A stretch of DNA of 64,000 nucleotides from Lachnospiraceae bacterium (GTDB lineage: Bacteria; Bacillota; Clostridia; Lachnospirales; Lachnospiraceae), in the NCBI GenBank assembly GCA_029225065.1, contig JAQXVT010000035.1, positions 62,001 to 126,000 on the forward strand, read 5' to 3'. Shown here one piece after another: positions 20,295 through 29,372 of this stretch. Both the position numbers and the translations under genes were made by a program. Under the pieces are notes generated by a model. The model ran no database searches and was not told where the DNA came from. It worked only from the letters and a program-made list of their open reading frames with translations. Within the stretch, counting starts at the first letter, position 1. Each line of letters opens with the position of its first letter.

Positions 20295-20323
20295 TTGTCT
20301 TTTTAGTGGACTTGTGCTATGAT
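20295..20323 (+). promoter_or_regulatory. sigma-A promoter of glnS
   Basis: TTGTCT (20295-20300) and TATGAT (20318-20323) are 17 bases apart. The start near 20330 leaves a leader of about 190 bases that contains several short inverted repeats (for example GCAGATC/GGTCTGC near 20338-20357) but no terminator. A T-box was looked for and not found in the leader. Confidence 0.65.
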
Positions 20324-20518
20324 GTGAAAAGCTGTATGCAGATCGCAGGAGGTCTGCAAAGATGACAGGAGTGGCTGGAAAGCGGCCATCCGATGGCGCT
20401 GTGCAGGAAGGAGATCCGGAGTATCCGCTTTGAGTTCGAAAACGTGCAGGGCAGCGTTTTGGTCTGGCAGAGCGCAGCAAACTGGAAATATCCGTAGGAG
20501 TCACTGAGGAGGAAAGAG

Positions 20519-22216
20519 ATGGAAAAAGAAGTAGAAAAGAAAATAGAAAAAGAAGAGACTGCGCCGGTCTCTAAAAATTTTATTGAACAGATTATAGAGA
20601 AGGATCTGGCAGAGGGTCACTGCAAAACCGTTTGCACCCGGTTTCCTCCGGAGCCGAACGGCTATCTGCACATCGGTCATGCAAAGTCAATTCTTTTAAA
20701 TTATGGACTGGCAAAAGAGTACGGCGGAAAATTCAATCTCCGCTTTGACGATACGAATCCGACCAAGGAAAAGACTGAGTTTGTTGAATCGATTATGGCG
20801 GACGTGAAATGGCTCGGTGCTGATTTTGAGGATCGTCTGTTTTTTGCCTCCAATTATTTTGATCAGATGTATGAGGCTGCAGTCAAGCTGATCAAAAAGG
20901 GCAAAGCGTTTGTCTGCGATCTGACGGCAGAGCAGATCCGCGAGTATCGTGGTACTTTGACTGAGGCAGGAAAAGAAAGTCCGTATCGGAATCGCTCAGT
21001 TGAAGAGAATCTGGAGCTGTTTGAGAACATGAAAAACGGCATGTATGAGGATGGCACCAAGGTGCTTCGCGCTAAGATTGATATGGCATCCCCGAATATG
21101 AACATGCGTGATCCGGTTATTTACCGTGTGGCACATATTTCCCACCACAATACAGGCGATAAGTGGTGCATTTATCCGATGTACGATTTCGCACATCCGA
21201 TTGAAGATGCGATCGAGGGCGTTACTCATTCCATCTGTACGCTGGAGTTTGAGGATCACCGCCCGCTGTATGACTGGGTAGTACGCGAGGTCGGCTATGA
21301 GATGCCGCCGAAGCAGATCGAGTTTGCAAAAATGTACCTGACCAATGTTGTGACCGGAAAGCGTTACATCAAGCGTCTGGTTGAGGACGGAATTGTAGAT
21401 GGATGGGATGATCCGCGTCTGGTATCGATCGCAGCGCTGCGCCGCCGCGGTTTTACACCGGAGTCTATCCAGAAATTTGTAGACCTTTGCGGAGTCAGCA
21501 AGAGCAACAGCTCTGTGGATTACGCGATGCTTGAGTACTGCATCCGCGAGGATCTGAAGCTGAAGCGCCCGCGTATGATGGCAGTGCTTGATCCGGTGAA
21601 GCTGATTATCGACAATTATCCGGAAGACCAGATGGAAGAGCTGGATGTTGAGATGAATCTGGAAAATCCGGAGCTTGGCATGAAGAAGGTACCGTTCGGC
21701 CGTGAGCTTTACATCGACCGTGAGGACTTCATGGAGAATCCGCCGAAGAAATATTTCCGTCTGTTCCCGGGCAACGAGGTGCGCCTGATGGGAGCCTACT
21801 TCGTAAAATGTGTTGGCTTTGAGAAAGATGAGAATGGCAATGTGACGGAGATTCATTGCACCTACGATCCGGAGACGAAGTGCGGAAGCGGCTTTACCGG
21901 ACGTAAGGTAAAGGGAACGATCCACTGGGTAGCTGCAAAGACAGCGGTTCCGGTGGAGGTGAGACTGTACGAAAACATCATCGACGAGGAAAAGGGTGTA
22001 TACAATGAGGATGGTTCGCTGAATCTCAATCCGAATTCCCTGACGGTGCTGAAGAACTGCTACGTAGAGCCGGCGCTGAAGGGTGCCAAGGCATACGAGA
22101 GCTTCCAGTTCGTAAGACAGGGCTTCTTCTGTGTGGATGCAAAGGATTCCACGCCGGATGCAATGGTATTCAACCGCATTGTATCGCTGAAGAGCTCCTT
22201 TAAGCTGCCGAAGTAA
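20519..22216 (+). CDS. glnS: glutaminyl-tRNA synthetase
   Basis: This 565-residue class I synthetase charges tRNA-Gln with glutamine. The HIGH motif is exact (H51-IGH) within [18 protein letters not shown], followed by [13 protein letters not shown] and the [12 protein letters not shown] segment. The KMSKS-equivalent loop reads [11 protein letters not shown], which I recall from clostridial GlnRS in place of the MSKRKL form. The C-terminal anticodon-binding beta-barrels are complete. A Lys/Glu-rich stretch of about 18 residues precedes the conserved core. GAGGAGG precedes the ATG. Direct charging of glutamine rather than transamidation is therefore available to this organism. Confidence 0.96.
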   Translation: MEKEVEKKIEKEETAPVSKNFIEQIIEKDLAEGHCKTVCTRFPPEPNGYLHIGHAKSILLNYGLAKEYGGKFNLRFDDTNPTKEKTEFVESIMADVKWLGADFEDRLFFASNYFDQMYEAAVKLIKKGKAFVCDLTAEQIREYRGTLTEAGKESPYRNRSVEENLELFENMKNGMYEDGTKVLRAKIDMASPNMNMRDPVIYRVAHISHHNTGDKWCIYPMYDFAHPIEDAIEGVTHSICTLEFEDHRPLYDWVVREVGYEMPPKQIEFAKMYLTNVVTGKRYIKRLVEDGIVDGWDDPRLVSIAALRRRGFTPESIQKFVDLCGVSKSNSSVDYAMLEYCIREDLKLKRPRMMAVLDPVKLIIDNYPEDQMEELDVEMNLENPELGMKKVPFGRELYIDREDFMENPPKKYFRLFPGNEVRLMGAYFVKCVGFEKDENGNVTEIHCTYDPETKCGSGFTGRKVKGTIHWVAAKTAVPVEVRLYENIIDEEKGVYNEDGSLNLNPNSLTVLKNCYVEPALKGAKAYESFQFVRQGFFCVDAKDSTPDAMVFNRIVSLKSSFKLPK

Positions 22217-22243
22217 GAACTGATGTAAGAAAAAATAAGAGCC

Positions 22244-22420
22244 GGGATCCTAGAGATTGTTTGAAAAATCATTTCCGCAATCTGTATTCCCCACTTTGCG
22301 GTACATTTCGCCTTCATTTGGTTGACGTAGCTCGCTACGCCGCCCTCATTCAGACGAAATCTCCCACAAATTGTGGCGCACATCTTGCAGAAAGCATTTT
22401 TCAGACACGCTCTGGGATCC
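22244..22420. mobile_element. MITE-like palindromic element
   Basis: The 160-base unit 22251-22413 is an imperfect palindrome: the left arm (AGAGATTGTTTGAAAAAT...) matches the reverse complement of the right arm (AGAGCGTGTCTGAAAAAT...) over about 80 bases, meeting at GTAGC/TCGCTAC. GGGATCC flanks it on both sides (22244-22250 and 22414-22420), possibly a 7-base target duplication. Partial copies lie at 35438, 36147 and 31458. It encodes no protein; the ORF at 22060-22521 on the minus strand is an artefact of its sequence. Confidence 0.65.
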
Positions 22421-22576
22421 GTCTGGCAGGAAAAGGCAGGCCAGGAGTACAATGGTCTGCTTTTTTTGCAGATACAGAGTGTGATTGAACGATTAAGTAA
22501 AAGCAGATATCTGCAGGTCACTTCATTTATTTGACTCTATGAAAAGAAGCAGTGACGGGGAAAGGTACAAAAAGGT

Positions 22577-23428
22577 ATGGGACGATTCTACGATACAATT
22601 TCAGACTTTATTTTTGTGGAGGATGCTCCGCAGAAGGCGGATGTGATTTTTGTGCCGGGTGGAAACTATCCGGATGCGGCGGTGCACGCAGCAGAATTGT
22701 ATCGTCAGGGATTTGCGCCATATATTCTGCCATCTGGAAAGTACAGCATTTCGGTGGGAAAATTTGTGCTGCCGGAGGAAGGAAACGACGCAGAGATTGC
22801 TCAAAAGGCAGAGAAGCCTGCGGATACCAGAAAAAAAGTTTCAGATGAGAGCGCAGTAAATGAAGAAAAAATCACATATGCAAAAGAGACAAATAAAGAA
22901 AAAGTGTCAGATGTGAAAGAAGTAAATGAAGCAAAAGATGCAGATGTAAAAAAGAAGGATAAAGAAAATGTCACTTATGCATATGAGGAGAAAAGAAGAA
23001 CGGAAGGCGGGAAGGCGAAGTCATATGAGACAGAATTTGCTTACCTGCATGACATTCTGGTGAAGAATGGCGTAGACGAGGCTGCGATTTTAAAAGAGGA
23101 TCAGGCAACATTTACGTATCAGAATGCGATTTTTTCGCGGCAGGTGCTTGAAAAGGCCGGAGTACCGGTAAAGCGGGCGATCCTGTGCTGCCAGGCGTTT
23201 CATGCAAGGCGGGCGCTGCTGTATTATCAGGAGCAGTTTCCAGAGACGGAGTTTGTGGTCTGCCCGGTTGTCACGCGGGGCATCGCAAGAGATACCTGGA
23301 TGAGGACAGCGGAAGGGATTGATACCGTGCTCGGCGAGGTGGAGCGGTGCGGGAGTCAGTTTCATGAGATTCTGCGGGAGCACCGGATGCGTGAGATCTC
23401 ATATGATTCTGAACGATTTCAGAAATGA
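22577..23428 (+). CDS. YdcF/DUF218-family protein with low-complexity insertion
   Basis: This 283-residue protein has the DUF218 (YdcF/ElyC-like) fold: DVIFVPGGNYPDAAVHAAELYRQG at the N-terminus, and ILCCQAFHARRALLYYQEQFP with a late VVCPVV near the C-terminus. The family is linked to envelope or vancomycin-related metabolism in other bacteria, but the reaction is unknown. Between the two halves, at about residues 75-150, is a Lys/Glu/Val-rich insertion with near-repeated words such as VNEEKITYAKETNKEKVSD, not part of the usual domain. There is no signal peptide or membrane segment. AAAAAGG precedes the ATG. The family call is good, the role unknown. Confidence 0.75.
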   Translation: MGRFYDTISDFIFVEDAPQKADVIFVPGGNYPDAAVHAAELYRQGFAPYILPSGKYSISVGKFVLPEEGNDAEIAQKAEKPADTRKKVSDESAVNEEKITYAKETNKEKVSDVKEVNEAKDADVKKKDKENVTYAYEEKRRTEGGKAKSYETEFAYLHDILVKNGVDEAAILKEDQATFTYQNAIFSRQVLEKAGVPVKRAILCCQAFHARRALLYYQEQFPETEFVVCPVVTRGIARDTWMRTAEGIDTVLGEVERCGSQFHEILREHRMREISYDSERFQK

Positions 23429-23500
23429 TTTTTTAACCGGGTAGGGACTTGCTTGTATCATAAGCAAGGTGAGCTTACTTATGATGAAGATTATGGAATA

Positions 23501-23540
23501 TCATAAGGAAGGACCCACTTGTGGGAGGGACCCTTATGAT
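23501..23540. repeat. REP-like palindrome (cataaggaa family)
   Basis: TCATAAGG (23501-23508) pairs with CCTTATGA (23532-23539), enclosing CCCAC/GTGGG. It lies between the YdcF-like and HAD genes. A nearby stem CTTGCTT/AAGCAAG (about 23450-23468) adds to the structure. Confidence 0.7.
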
Positions 23541-23671
23541 CCTACAAGTAGCATATATGAATTCGTCTGGAATCGAATGGGTGCGGTAAAAGCAAGATTG
23601 GCAGGGGAGAGCACGAAATAGAAGATACCAGGCGGGATTCAAAACATGGGTAAGACAGGAAAGGAAGAAAC

Positions 23672-24460
23672 ATGATAAAACTTGTGGTGTCAGATATTGA
23701 CGGTACGCTGCTGCCGGAGGGAACGATAGAGCTCAATCCGGAATTCTTTGAGGCAGTGCGGGAACTGAAGAGGAAAGGGATTCTGTTTGTGGCGGCAAGC
23801 GGAAGACCGTATGCAAGCATGCGGAAGGTGTTTGCGCCGGTGGCAGATGATATTATTTTTATTGCAGAAAATGGCTCGATCGTGATGCGGCAGGAGAAAA
23901 CGATGTCGAGCAATTTTATTGACCCTACACTTGCAGAAGAGGTGGTAGAGTACCTGCGTATGCTGCCGGAATGCGAGGTCATGCTGTCGGTGCCGGAGCG
24001 GGTTTATCTCGAAACGACGGATCAGCGGATGTATGATCTGCTGATTCATGGATATCATATGGAGGTTGCACAGACCGATGATCTGATTCCTCTTTGTGAG
24101 CGGACAAACAAGCTGAGCGGATACCGGGAGAAAGGGATTGCGCCGCTTGCTGAGCAGATTCTGGAGCGTTTTTCTGACCGGCTCAATACAATGGTGGCGG
24201 GCGAGCGCTGGATTGATCTGATGAATAAGACAGCGGATAAAGGAAATGCGCTGGCTGATCTTCAGAAGCTGATGCACATTTCGAGAGAGGAGACGATGGC
24301 GTTCGGCGATAATTTCAATGATATCGGAATGCTGCAGCAGGCGGAGGAAAGCTACGCAGTGGCAAATGCGGCGGACGGTGTGAAAAAGGCTGCAAAGTAT
24401 GTGGCACCGGCTAACACAGAGGATGGCGTGCTGCGTGTACTGAAGGAGAAACTGCTGTAA
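23672..24460 (+). CDS. HAD-superfamily phosphatase, Cof type
   Basis: This 262-residue enzyme is a Cof-like sugar-phosphate or flavin-phosphate phosphatase. The nucleophile motif DIDGTLL (D8, D10) is at the N-terminus, motif II is in VAASGRPYASM, and motif III/IV appears as the conserved KGNALADL lysine and FGDNFNDIGML acidic pair near residues 195-225. The cap domain in between is the C2B type. GGAAAGGAAG precedes the ATG. The substrate is not readable from sequence. It may be cotranscribed with the small gene 27 bases downstream. Confidence 0.92.
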   Translation: MIKLVVSDIDGTLLPEGTIELNPEFFEAVRELKRKGILFVAASGRPYASMRKVFAPVADDIIFIAENGSIVMRQEKTMSSNFIDPTLAEEVVEYLRMLPECEVMLSVPERVYLETTDQRMYDLLIHGYHMEVAQTDDLIPLCERTNKLSGYREKGIAPLAEQILERFSDRLNTMVAGERWIDLMNKTADKGNALADLQKLMHISREETMAFGDNFNDIGMLQQAEESYAVANAADGVKKAAKYVAPANTEDGVLRVLKEKLL

Positions 24461-24487
24461 AGTTTGTAACGAGAAAGGATGGAAATT

Positions 24488-24748
24488 ATGACATACAAAA
24501 AAGAATATCTGGAAACATTTTTGGCACATCAGACACAGCTTTTTGATGAGCAGGTGGCAGAGACAATCGAGGAGGCGGATGAATTTCTGGACGACTGCAT
24601 GGCAGTTGTGGCGGATTCACTTCGCGATGTGCGCGATTACTTTGAGGAAAATGGAATGGACACAGCAGGGCTGACCAAAGAGGAACTTCTGGAGCAGGCG
24701 GAGGTATTTGCGCTTCCGGACGGAAAGTTCCTGATTGTGGAGGGCTAG
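24488..24748 (+). CDS. small acidic protein of unknown function
   Basis: This 86-residue acidic protein (MTYKKEYLETFLAHQT at the start, ALPDGKFLIVEG at the end) is mostly helical by composition and has no membrane segment. I recall similar short proteins in Lachnospiraceae, sometimes labelled 'glyoxalase' without clear basis. The start at ATG 24488 has GAAAGGA at good spacing; the ATG at 24479 is directly against that site. It sits between the HAD phosphatase and the AEC transporter with short gaps, so the three may form one operon. Confidence 0.65.
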   Translation: MTYKKEYLETFLAHQTQLFDEQVAETIEEADEFLDDCMAVVADSLRDVRDYFEENGMDTAGLTKEELLEQAEVFALPDGKFLIVEG

Positions 24749-24755
24749 AAGAGCG

Positions 24756-25700
24756 ATGGAAAATCTGATCTTCAGCCTGAATGCTACGGTGCCGGTCTTT
24801 CTGATGATGATTCTTGGCGTTGTATTTCGCAAAATCGGATGGATTGACGAAATTTTTGCGTCAAAGATGAATCAGTTTGTTTTTCGGGTGTCGCTTCCGG
24901 CTGTGCTGTTTGTTGATCTGGCAAGCGTAGACTTTGTGGAGGCGTGGGATCCAAAATTTGTGCTGTTCTGTTTTGCGGTTACATTTTTGTGCATTCTTGT
25001 CTCTGCACTTTTGTCTCTGCTGCTGAAGGAACGGCCGCTTCGCGGAGAATTTATTCAGGGGGCTTATCGCAGCAGCGCGGCGCTTCTCGGAATAGCACTG
25101 ATACAGAACATTTATGGGACATCAGGAATGGCCCCGCTGATGATTATCGGAAGCGTGCCGCTTTATAATATTATGGCGGTGGTTGTGCTGGCATTTTTCC
25201 AGCCGGGACAATCGGGCATTGATGGAGCCGTGCTGAAAAAGACATTAAAGGGAATCGTGACGAATCCGATCATTATTGGAATTGTGGTCGGACTTCTGTG
25301 GTCGCTGCTCGGAATTCCGATTCCGAAGATCTTAAATAAAACGATGTCAAGTATCGGAGCGACAGCGACACCGCTCGGACTGATGGCGATGGGCGCGACG
25401 TTTGATTTTCATCAGGCGCTCGGCAAGAAAAAAGCCGTTTTGGGCGCTGCGTTTCTGAAGCTGGTCGGCTGGTGTGCGCTGTTTCTTCCACTTGGCGTAG
25501 CGCTTGGTTTTCGCCAGGAGGAGCTTGTGGCGATTCTGATCATGCTTGGATCGGCGACAACGGTAAGCTCCTTTGTCATGGCCAGAAATATGGGACATGA
25601 TGGCGTGCTCAGCTCCGGTGTGGTCATGCTCACGACGATTTTGAGCGGCTTTACGATCACGGGCTGGCTGTGGATTTTGCGCAGCTTCGGGCTGATCTGA
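24756..25700 (+). CDS. AEC-family (auxin efflux carrier-like) permease
   Basis: This 314-residue membrane protein has about ten hydrophobic segments in two five-segment halves, as in the AEC family whose bacterial members carry malate, malonate or other organic anions. Typical features are the opening ATVPVFLMMILGVVFRKIGWID, the glycine-rich middle NPIIIGIVVGLLWSLLGI and the final MLGSATTVSSFVMARNMG. The start at 24756 follows a GGAGGG at slightly long spacing; the earlier frame start lies inside the upstream gene. Substrate unknown. Confidence 0.88.
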   Translation: MENLIFSLNATVPVFLMMILGVVFRKIGWIDEIFASKMNQFVFRVSLPAVLFVDLASVDFVEAWDPKFVLFCFAVTFLCILVSALLSLLLKERPLRGEFIQGAYRSSAALLGIALIQNIYGTSGMAPLMIIGSVPLYNIMAVVVLAFFQPGQSGIDGAVLKKTLKGIVTNPIIIGIVVGLLWSLLGIPIPKILNKTMSSIGATATPLGLMAMGATFDFHQALGKKKAVLGAAFLKLVGWCALFLPLGVALGFRQEELVAILIMLGSATTVSSFVMARNMGHDGVLSSGVVMLTTILSGFTITGWLWILRSFGLI

Positions 25701-25723
25701 TGCTGAATGAGAAAAAATATAAC

Positions 25724-25762
25724 AAAGAGACGATGGGAACAGACTTGCCTGTTCTCTCTTTA
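25724..25762 (+). terminator. stem-loop after the AEC gene
   Basis: AAAGAGA (25724-25730) and GAACAG (25737-25742) pair in turn with CTGTTC (25749-25754) and TCTCTTT (25755-25761), with a six-base bulge. The T-run is short, so termination may be partial. Confidence 0.4.
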
Positions 25763-25830
25763 AGCGTATAAAAATCCGACATATTGGAAATTCTTTTACT
25801 AAAGCGTGTTGCACTGATCCTGCAGGCAGC

Positions 25831-25861
25831 AGCGAAGCGGATTGCAAATATCCGTTTTGAC
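25831..25861 (+). repeat. AAGCGGA-type short hairpin repeat
   Basis: GAAGCGGATTGCAAATATCCGTTTTG contains the stem AAGCGGA/TCCGTTT with a nine-base loop. It sits 44 bases before the spoVAC start. Closely related sequences occur at 39576, 58252 and 60834, with degenerate copies at 45928 and 60020. Confidence 0.6.
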
Positions 25862-25904
25862 AGGAGGGCATGCGGCAGGCAAAGCGCAGAAAGGAAGTTT
25901 CCAT

Positions 25905-26372
25905 ATGTCGGATTTTTTTGAGGAAAGACAGAAAAAAGAGTACAACGATTACGTGAAAAAGATTACACCGACCCACAGCCTGCCCTTAAATATGGCAAAG
26001 GCGTTTGTGACGGGCGGTGTAATCTGTGTCGTTGGTCAGGGGATTTTGAATTTTTTTAAGAGTACCGGACTTGACAAGGAGGCGGCGGGCAGTGCGACGT
26101 CACTTTGCCTTGTGCTGCTCAGCGTGGTGCTCACAGGATTCAATGTGTACCAGAAGTTGGCAAAATTCGGAGGGGCAGGCACGCTGGTACCGATCACCGG
26201 ATTTGCAAATTCCGTCGCAGCTCCGGCAATTGAGTATAAAAAAGAAGGACAGGTATTCGGAATCGGGTGCAAGATCTTTACGATCGCCGGCCCTGTGATT
26301 CTGTATGGAATTCTGTCCTCCTGGGTGCTTGGAGTAATTTACTGGGTGTTACTGCTTACGGGCGTCTTGTAG
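25905..26372 (+). CDS. spoVAC: stage V sporulation protein AC
   Basis: This 155-residue membrane protein is SpoVAC, part of the channel that moves dipicolinic acid into the forespore and, in Bacillus, a mechanosensitive germination channel. The family start (YNDYVKKITPTHSLPLNMAKAFVTGGVICVVGQ) and the FANSVAAPAIEYKKEGQVFGIG segment are clear, with three or four membrane segments. ATG 25905 has AAGGA nine bases upstream. Usually spoVAD and spoVAE follow directly; here the next gene is convergent and unrelated, so spoVAC stands alone. Confidence 0.9.
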   Translation: MSDFFEERQKKEYNDYVKKITPTHSLPLNMAKAFVTGGVICVVGQGILNFFKSTGLDKEAAGSATSLCLVLLSVVLTGFNVYQKLAKFGGAGTLVPITGFANSVAAPAIEYKKEGQVFGIGCKIFTIAGPVILYGILSSWVLGVIYWVLLLTGVL

Positions 26373-26405
26373 AGTCTGATGTTGCAGTCCACTGGCGCTG
26401 TCTGC

Positions 26406-26436
26406 TTATAAAAAGTGCCTTTGGCGCTTTTATACC
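26406..26436. terminator. bidirectional terminator between spoVAC and GH3
   Basis: AAAAGTGCC and GGCGCTTTT form a nine-base-pair stem with a three-base loop, flanked by TATAAA and TTTATA, so it can act in both directions. It includes the stop codon of the minus-strand GH3 gene. Confidence 0.7.
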
Positions 26437-29219
26437 ATCGGCACATCGCCGGTCTTATGTATGCGCAGACTGTGCAGCTTCAGGCCGGAATGGGAGAAGA
26501 AAACCTTGAGGTAGTGTGTTGTGCCGCGGACTTCTTTTTCGCGGGCAATCGTAACCGGTGCCGCGCTGCCTCCGTGATAGGAATAGGTGTGCAGCACGGT
26601 TCCGTCCAGACTCAAGGTAACAGCCATCTGAGCATGCTCAGAAAACTCGGTGGAAGCGGTCAGTGCAAACTCGTACATGCCTTCTTCATCGAAGGTGAAG
26701 GCAAGCAGGAAAGCACTTCCGGCATCGGTCGCATACTCCTCGAGCGAAATCGTGGTATCTGTGGTGAAAGTGAACTGTTTCATATCACCGGAAACAGCAC
26801 TGGTCAGATCCTTTGGACGACCGGCTTCTTCTACTGGCTGGAATGTACCCGTGAGACGTTCCAGTGCCGGAGAGGAGAGCAGGAAGGTGCAGATGTTTGC
26901 GGCATTGCGGACCAGTTCTCCTCTGGTAAGCGTACCGTCTGCGAGTGACTGCGCCAGATTATCTTCATAAGCGGCGGCATCCGGTGTGACCATAAAGACG
27001 TCGTTCTGAGCACGGACCATGGCGGCGAGGTTGGTTGTATCGGCCGGTTCACCCTCGTTGTTGATTTTTGCCCACCAGTCGGTCATGACCATGCCGGAGA
27101 AGTTCCATTCTCCGCGCAGAATTGTCGTATTCAGATCGTAGCTTCCGGCGGTCCACTGTCCGTTTACCGGTCCGTAAGTGGTCATGATCGAGCGAACGTG
27201 TCCGTCACGAATGCACATTTCAAACGGTTTCAGGTAAATTTCACGCAGAGCACGCTCGGAAATCACACCGTTTGCAGAGTGTCTTGCATGCTCCTGATTG
27301 TTGGCGCAGAAATGCTTCAGAGTGCCGGTTATACCGGAATGGTCCATACCTTCTGCCTGGGCCTGTGCCAGCTTTCCGGTCAGGAACGGATCTTCTGAGT
27401 GATACTCAAAGTTTCGGCCGTTTAAAGGATTGCGGTGGATGTTGATTCCAGGTCCGAGCAGTGCATCAATGTGATTGCTGCGCATCTCCAATCCCTCAAA
27501 CTCAAACAGGGAGCGAACGAGCGGGAGATTAAAGGTGCAGGCAAGCAGTGTGCCGTTTGGCAGGCTGAATGCTGAGGCACCGCAGTCCATGCGGATACCG
27601 GACGGACCGTCCGAGCAGCAGCCGGCCGGGATGCCGAAGTGCTGCAGGCCATCGGTGACACCGCCGAACGCAGCGGCAGTACCGGGGGTTACCTTTGGGC
27701 TGCACATTCCCTCGCCGTGCATCAGATGGCACAGCTCTGCATCAGAAAGCTGCGCGAGAAATTCCGGGAGCGTACAGCTTCCGTTTTTGACATCTGCCAG
27801 CTTTAATCCGCGGTCACCGGTAAAGGTCAGGCAGGACGGCAGCGCATTTTTTCGCTTCTCTGCCGGACTGATCACACGAAGCGGGGCATCTTCGAAAGTC
27901 GGAGAGAGTGTTCCGTCCACATTTTGCTTCGGATGCAGGCGGGTAAACGGCTGAATCGGTGCCATTGCCTGAGAAAGCGTCTCAAGCATCTTCGTTTCAG
28001 TCAGAGAAAATGTGCCGACGGGAATCGCGTCACGGACATTTGCTCCGGCATAGAAGGTATAAGTACCGGATTCTAGTACGTAGCAGTGCGGATATCCGCT
28101 TGCGCCACTGTCATCATAGGAAGCAAAACTGTATGGAATAACGGAGATCGTAAGCATCTCCTGCTCATCAGGAGTCAGTTCCTTTGTTTTTGCAAAACCG
28201 CACAGCTGACGCAGGGGCTTGCCGAGCTGTCCCTGCGGAGCTTCGATGTAGACCTGGACAACTTCTTTTCCGCTGCGTTTTCCTGTGTTGGTGACGGTGG
28301 CCTGAATTTCAAATGTGGAAGGGAGGGCATCCGAAGCGTACGCTTTACCGGAAGCGAACAGAAGCCTGGTTTCCGTCGCAAAAGAGGTATAGGAAAGTCC
28401 GAATCCAAACGGATAGAGGACTTTTTCTTTTGCAAAGGTTTCAAAATAGCGGTATCCGACGTAGATATCCTCCTGATAGATATTTTCTGTGGAGGAGCCG
28501 AAATTTCTGCTCGACGGGTAATCTTCGTAGGAAACGGCAATCGTGTCGGTGAGGCGTCCGCAGGCATCAGAGGTGCCGCAGAGCACATCAGCGGTTCCGT
28601 ATCCGCCTTCCATACCGCCCTGCCATGCATATAGCACAGCAGACGGCTGGTATTCCTGCACCCAGCTCATATCGATGATATTTCCGACGTTCAGAACGAC
28701 GATGGTACAGGAAAAAGCAGCGCAGACTTTGTGCAGCAGCTCCTTTTCCGGAGCGGTGAGAAGATAGCTGCCGGGCATCAGGGAGTTGTCCTGATCCTCG
28801 CCTGCGGTGCGGCCAAGGATAATGACGGCGGCATCGCTGTGCGCAGCGGCATCTGCGACGATTTCATCTGAGAGCGCCATCTCTTCCTGGCACCACGGCT
28901 CCATACCCCAGCCCTTTCCGTGGTCAAACGGATGCTCAGCGGCCCAGCTCTGGTACGTGGCGAGCAGCGGCTCATAGATGGAAATCTCGTCATGCAGACG
29001 GAGTCCGTCCAGAATGGAATGGACGTATGGAACGTTCACCATTCCGCCCGAACCGGTACCGCTTTTGTAGTAGTCGAGCTGAATGCGCCCGAAAACTGAT
29101 ACGGTCTCGCCCACATGCAGCGGAAGTGCGTGATTTTCATTGCGGAGCAGAACGCAGCCCTCTGCTGCGGCTCCTCTGGCTGTCTGGCTGTATTTTTCCC
29201 AGTCAAGTATCTGTGTCAT
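26430..29219 (-). CDS. beta-glucosidase, GH3 with permuted domain order
   Basis: This 929-residue enzyme hydrolyses beta-glucosides such as cello-oligosaccharides. In ordinary GH3 the TIM barrel comes first. Here the alpha/beta sandwich (GCVLLRNENHALPL, VIILGRTAGEDQD) and the fibronectin III-like domain (YPFGFGLSYTSF) come first, at about residues 1-400, and the TIM barrel follows at about 480-830 with GPGINIHRNPLNGRNFEY, KHFCANNQE and the nucleophile in MVMTDWW (D714). A further beta-sandwich of about 120 residues, possibly carbohydrate-binding, ends the protein. This order is known from Ruminococcus albus and Butyrivibrio enzymes. No signal peptide. CAGGAGGG precedes the ATG. Confidence 0.92.
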   Translation of the reverse strand: MTQILDWEKYSQTARGAAAEGCVLLRNENHALPLHVGETVSVFGRIQLDYYKSGTGSGGMVNVPYVHSILDGLRLHDEISIYEPLLATYQSWAAEHPFDHGKGWGMEPWCQEEMALSDEIVADAAAHSDAAVIILGRTAGEDQDNSLMPGSYLLTAPEKELLHKVCAAFSCTIVVLNVGNIIDMSWVQEYQPSAVLYAWQGGMEGGYGTADVLCGTSDACGRLTDTIAVSYEDYPSSRNFGSSTENIYQEDIYVGYRYFETFAKEKVLYPFGFGLSYTSFATETRLLFASGKAYASDALPSTFEIQATVTNTGKRSGKEVVQVYIEAPQGQLGKPLRQLCGFAKTKELTPDEQEMLTISVIPYSFASYDDSGASGYPHCYVLESGTYTFYAGANVRDAIPVGTFSLTETKMLETLSQAMAPIQPFTRLHPKQNVDGTLSPTFEDAPLRVISPAEKRKNALPSCLTFTGDRGLKLADVKNGSCTLPEFLAQLSDAELCHLMHGEGMCSPKVTPGTAAAFGGVTDGLQHFGIPAGCCSDGPSGIRMDCGASAFSLPNGTLLACTFNLPLVRSLFEFEGLEMRSNHIDALLGPGINIHRNPLNGRNFEYHSEDPFLTGKLAQAQAEGMDHSGITGTLKHFCANNQEHARHSANGVISERALREIYLKPFEMCIRDGHVRSIMTTYGPVNGQWTAGSYDLNTTILRGEWNFSGMVMTDWWAKINNEGEPADTTNLAAMVRAQNDVFMVTPDAAAYEDNLAQSLADGTLTRGELVRNAANICTFLLSSPALERLTGTFQPVEEAGRPKDLTSAVSGDMKQFTFTTDTTISLEEYATDAGSAFLLAFTFDEEGMYEFALTASTEFSEHAQMAVTLSLDGTVLHTYSYHGGSAAPVTIAREKEVRGTTHYLKVFFSHSGLKLHSLRIHKTGDVPMV

Positions 29220-29372
29220 AAAAAATCCCTCCTGTGAAGAATGCGAAGCAGGTATTTACACCTGATTTACTTTGTTAGACAGTTATAGCAAATGAAACGT
29301 GGCATTTACTGCCTGAAGCGTGTTTTGATAATAAAAACAAACGGAATTAGATACGTCGGGCAAACCAAACGC

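Noticed and set aside
20275-20310. T-box-like word AGGAACCGCGG before glnS
   Set aside because: It resembles the T-box core but lies upstream of the promoter, is not followed by a terminator and differs from AGGGTGGNACCGCG at several positions.
20996-21925. 309-residue minus-strand ORF
   Set aside because: It is antisense to glnS with no start signals.
22060-22521. 153-residue minus-strand ORF
   Set aside because: Most of it is the MITE-like palindrome read in one frame, and the rest is the antisense of glnS. Such ORFs are commonly misannotated as hypothetical proteins.
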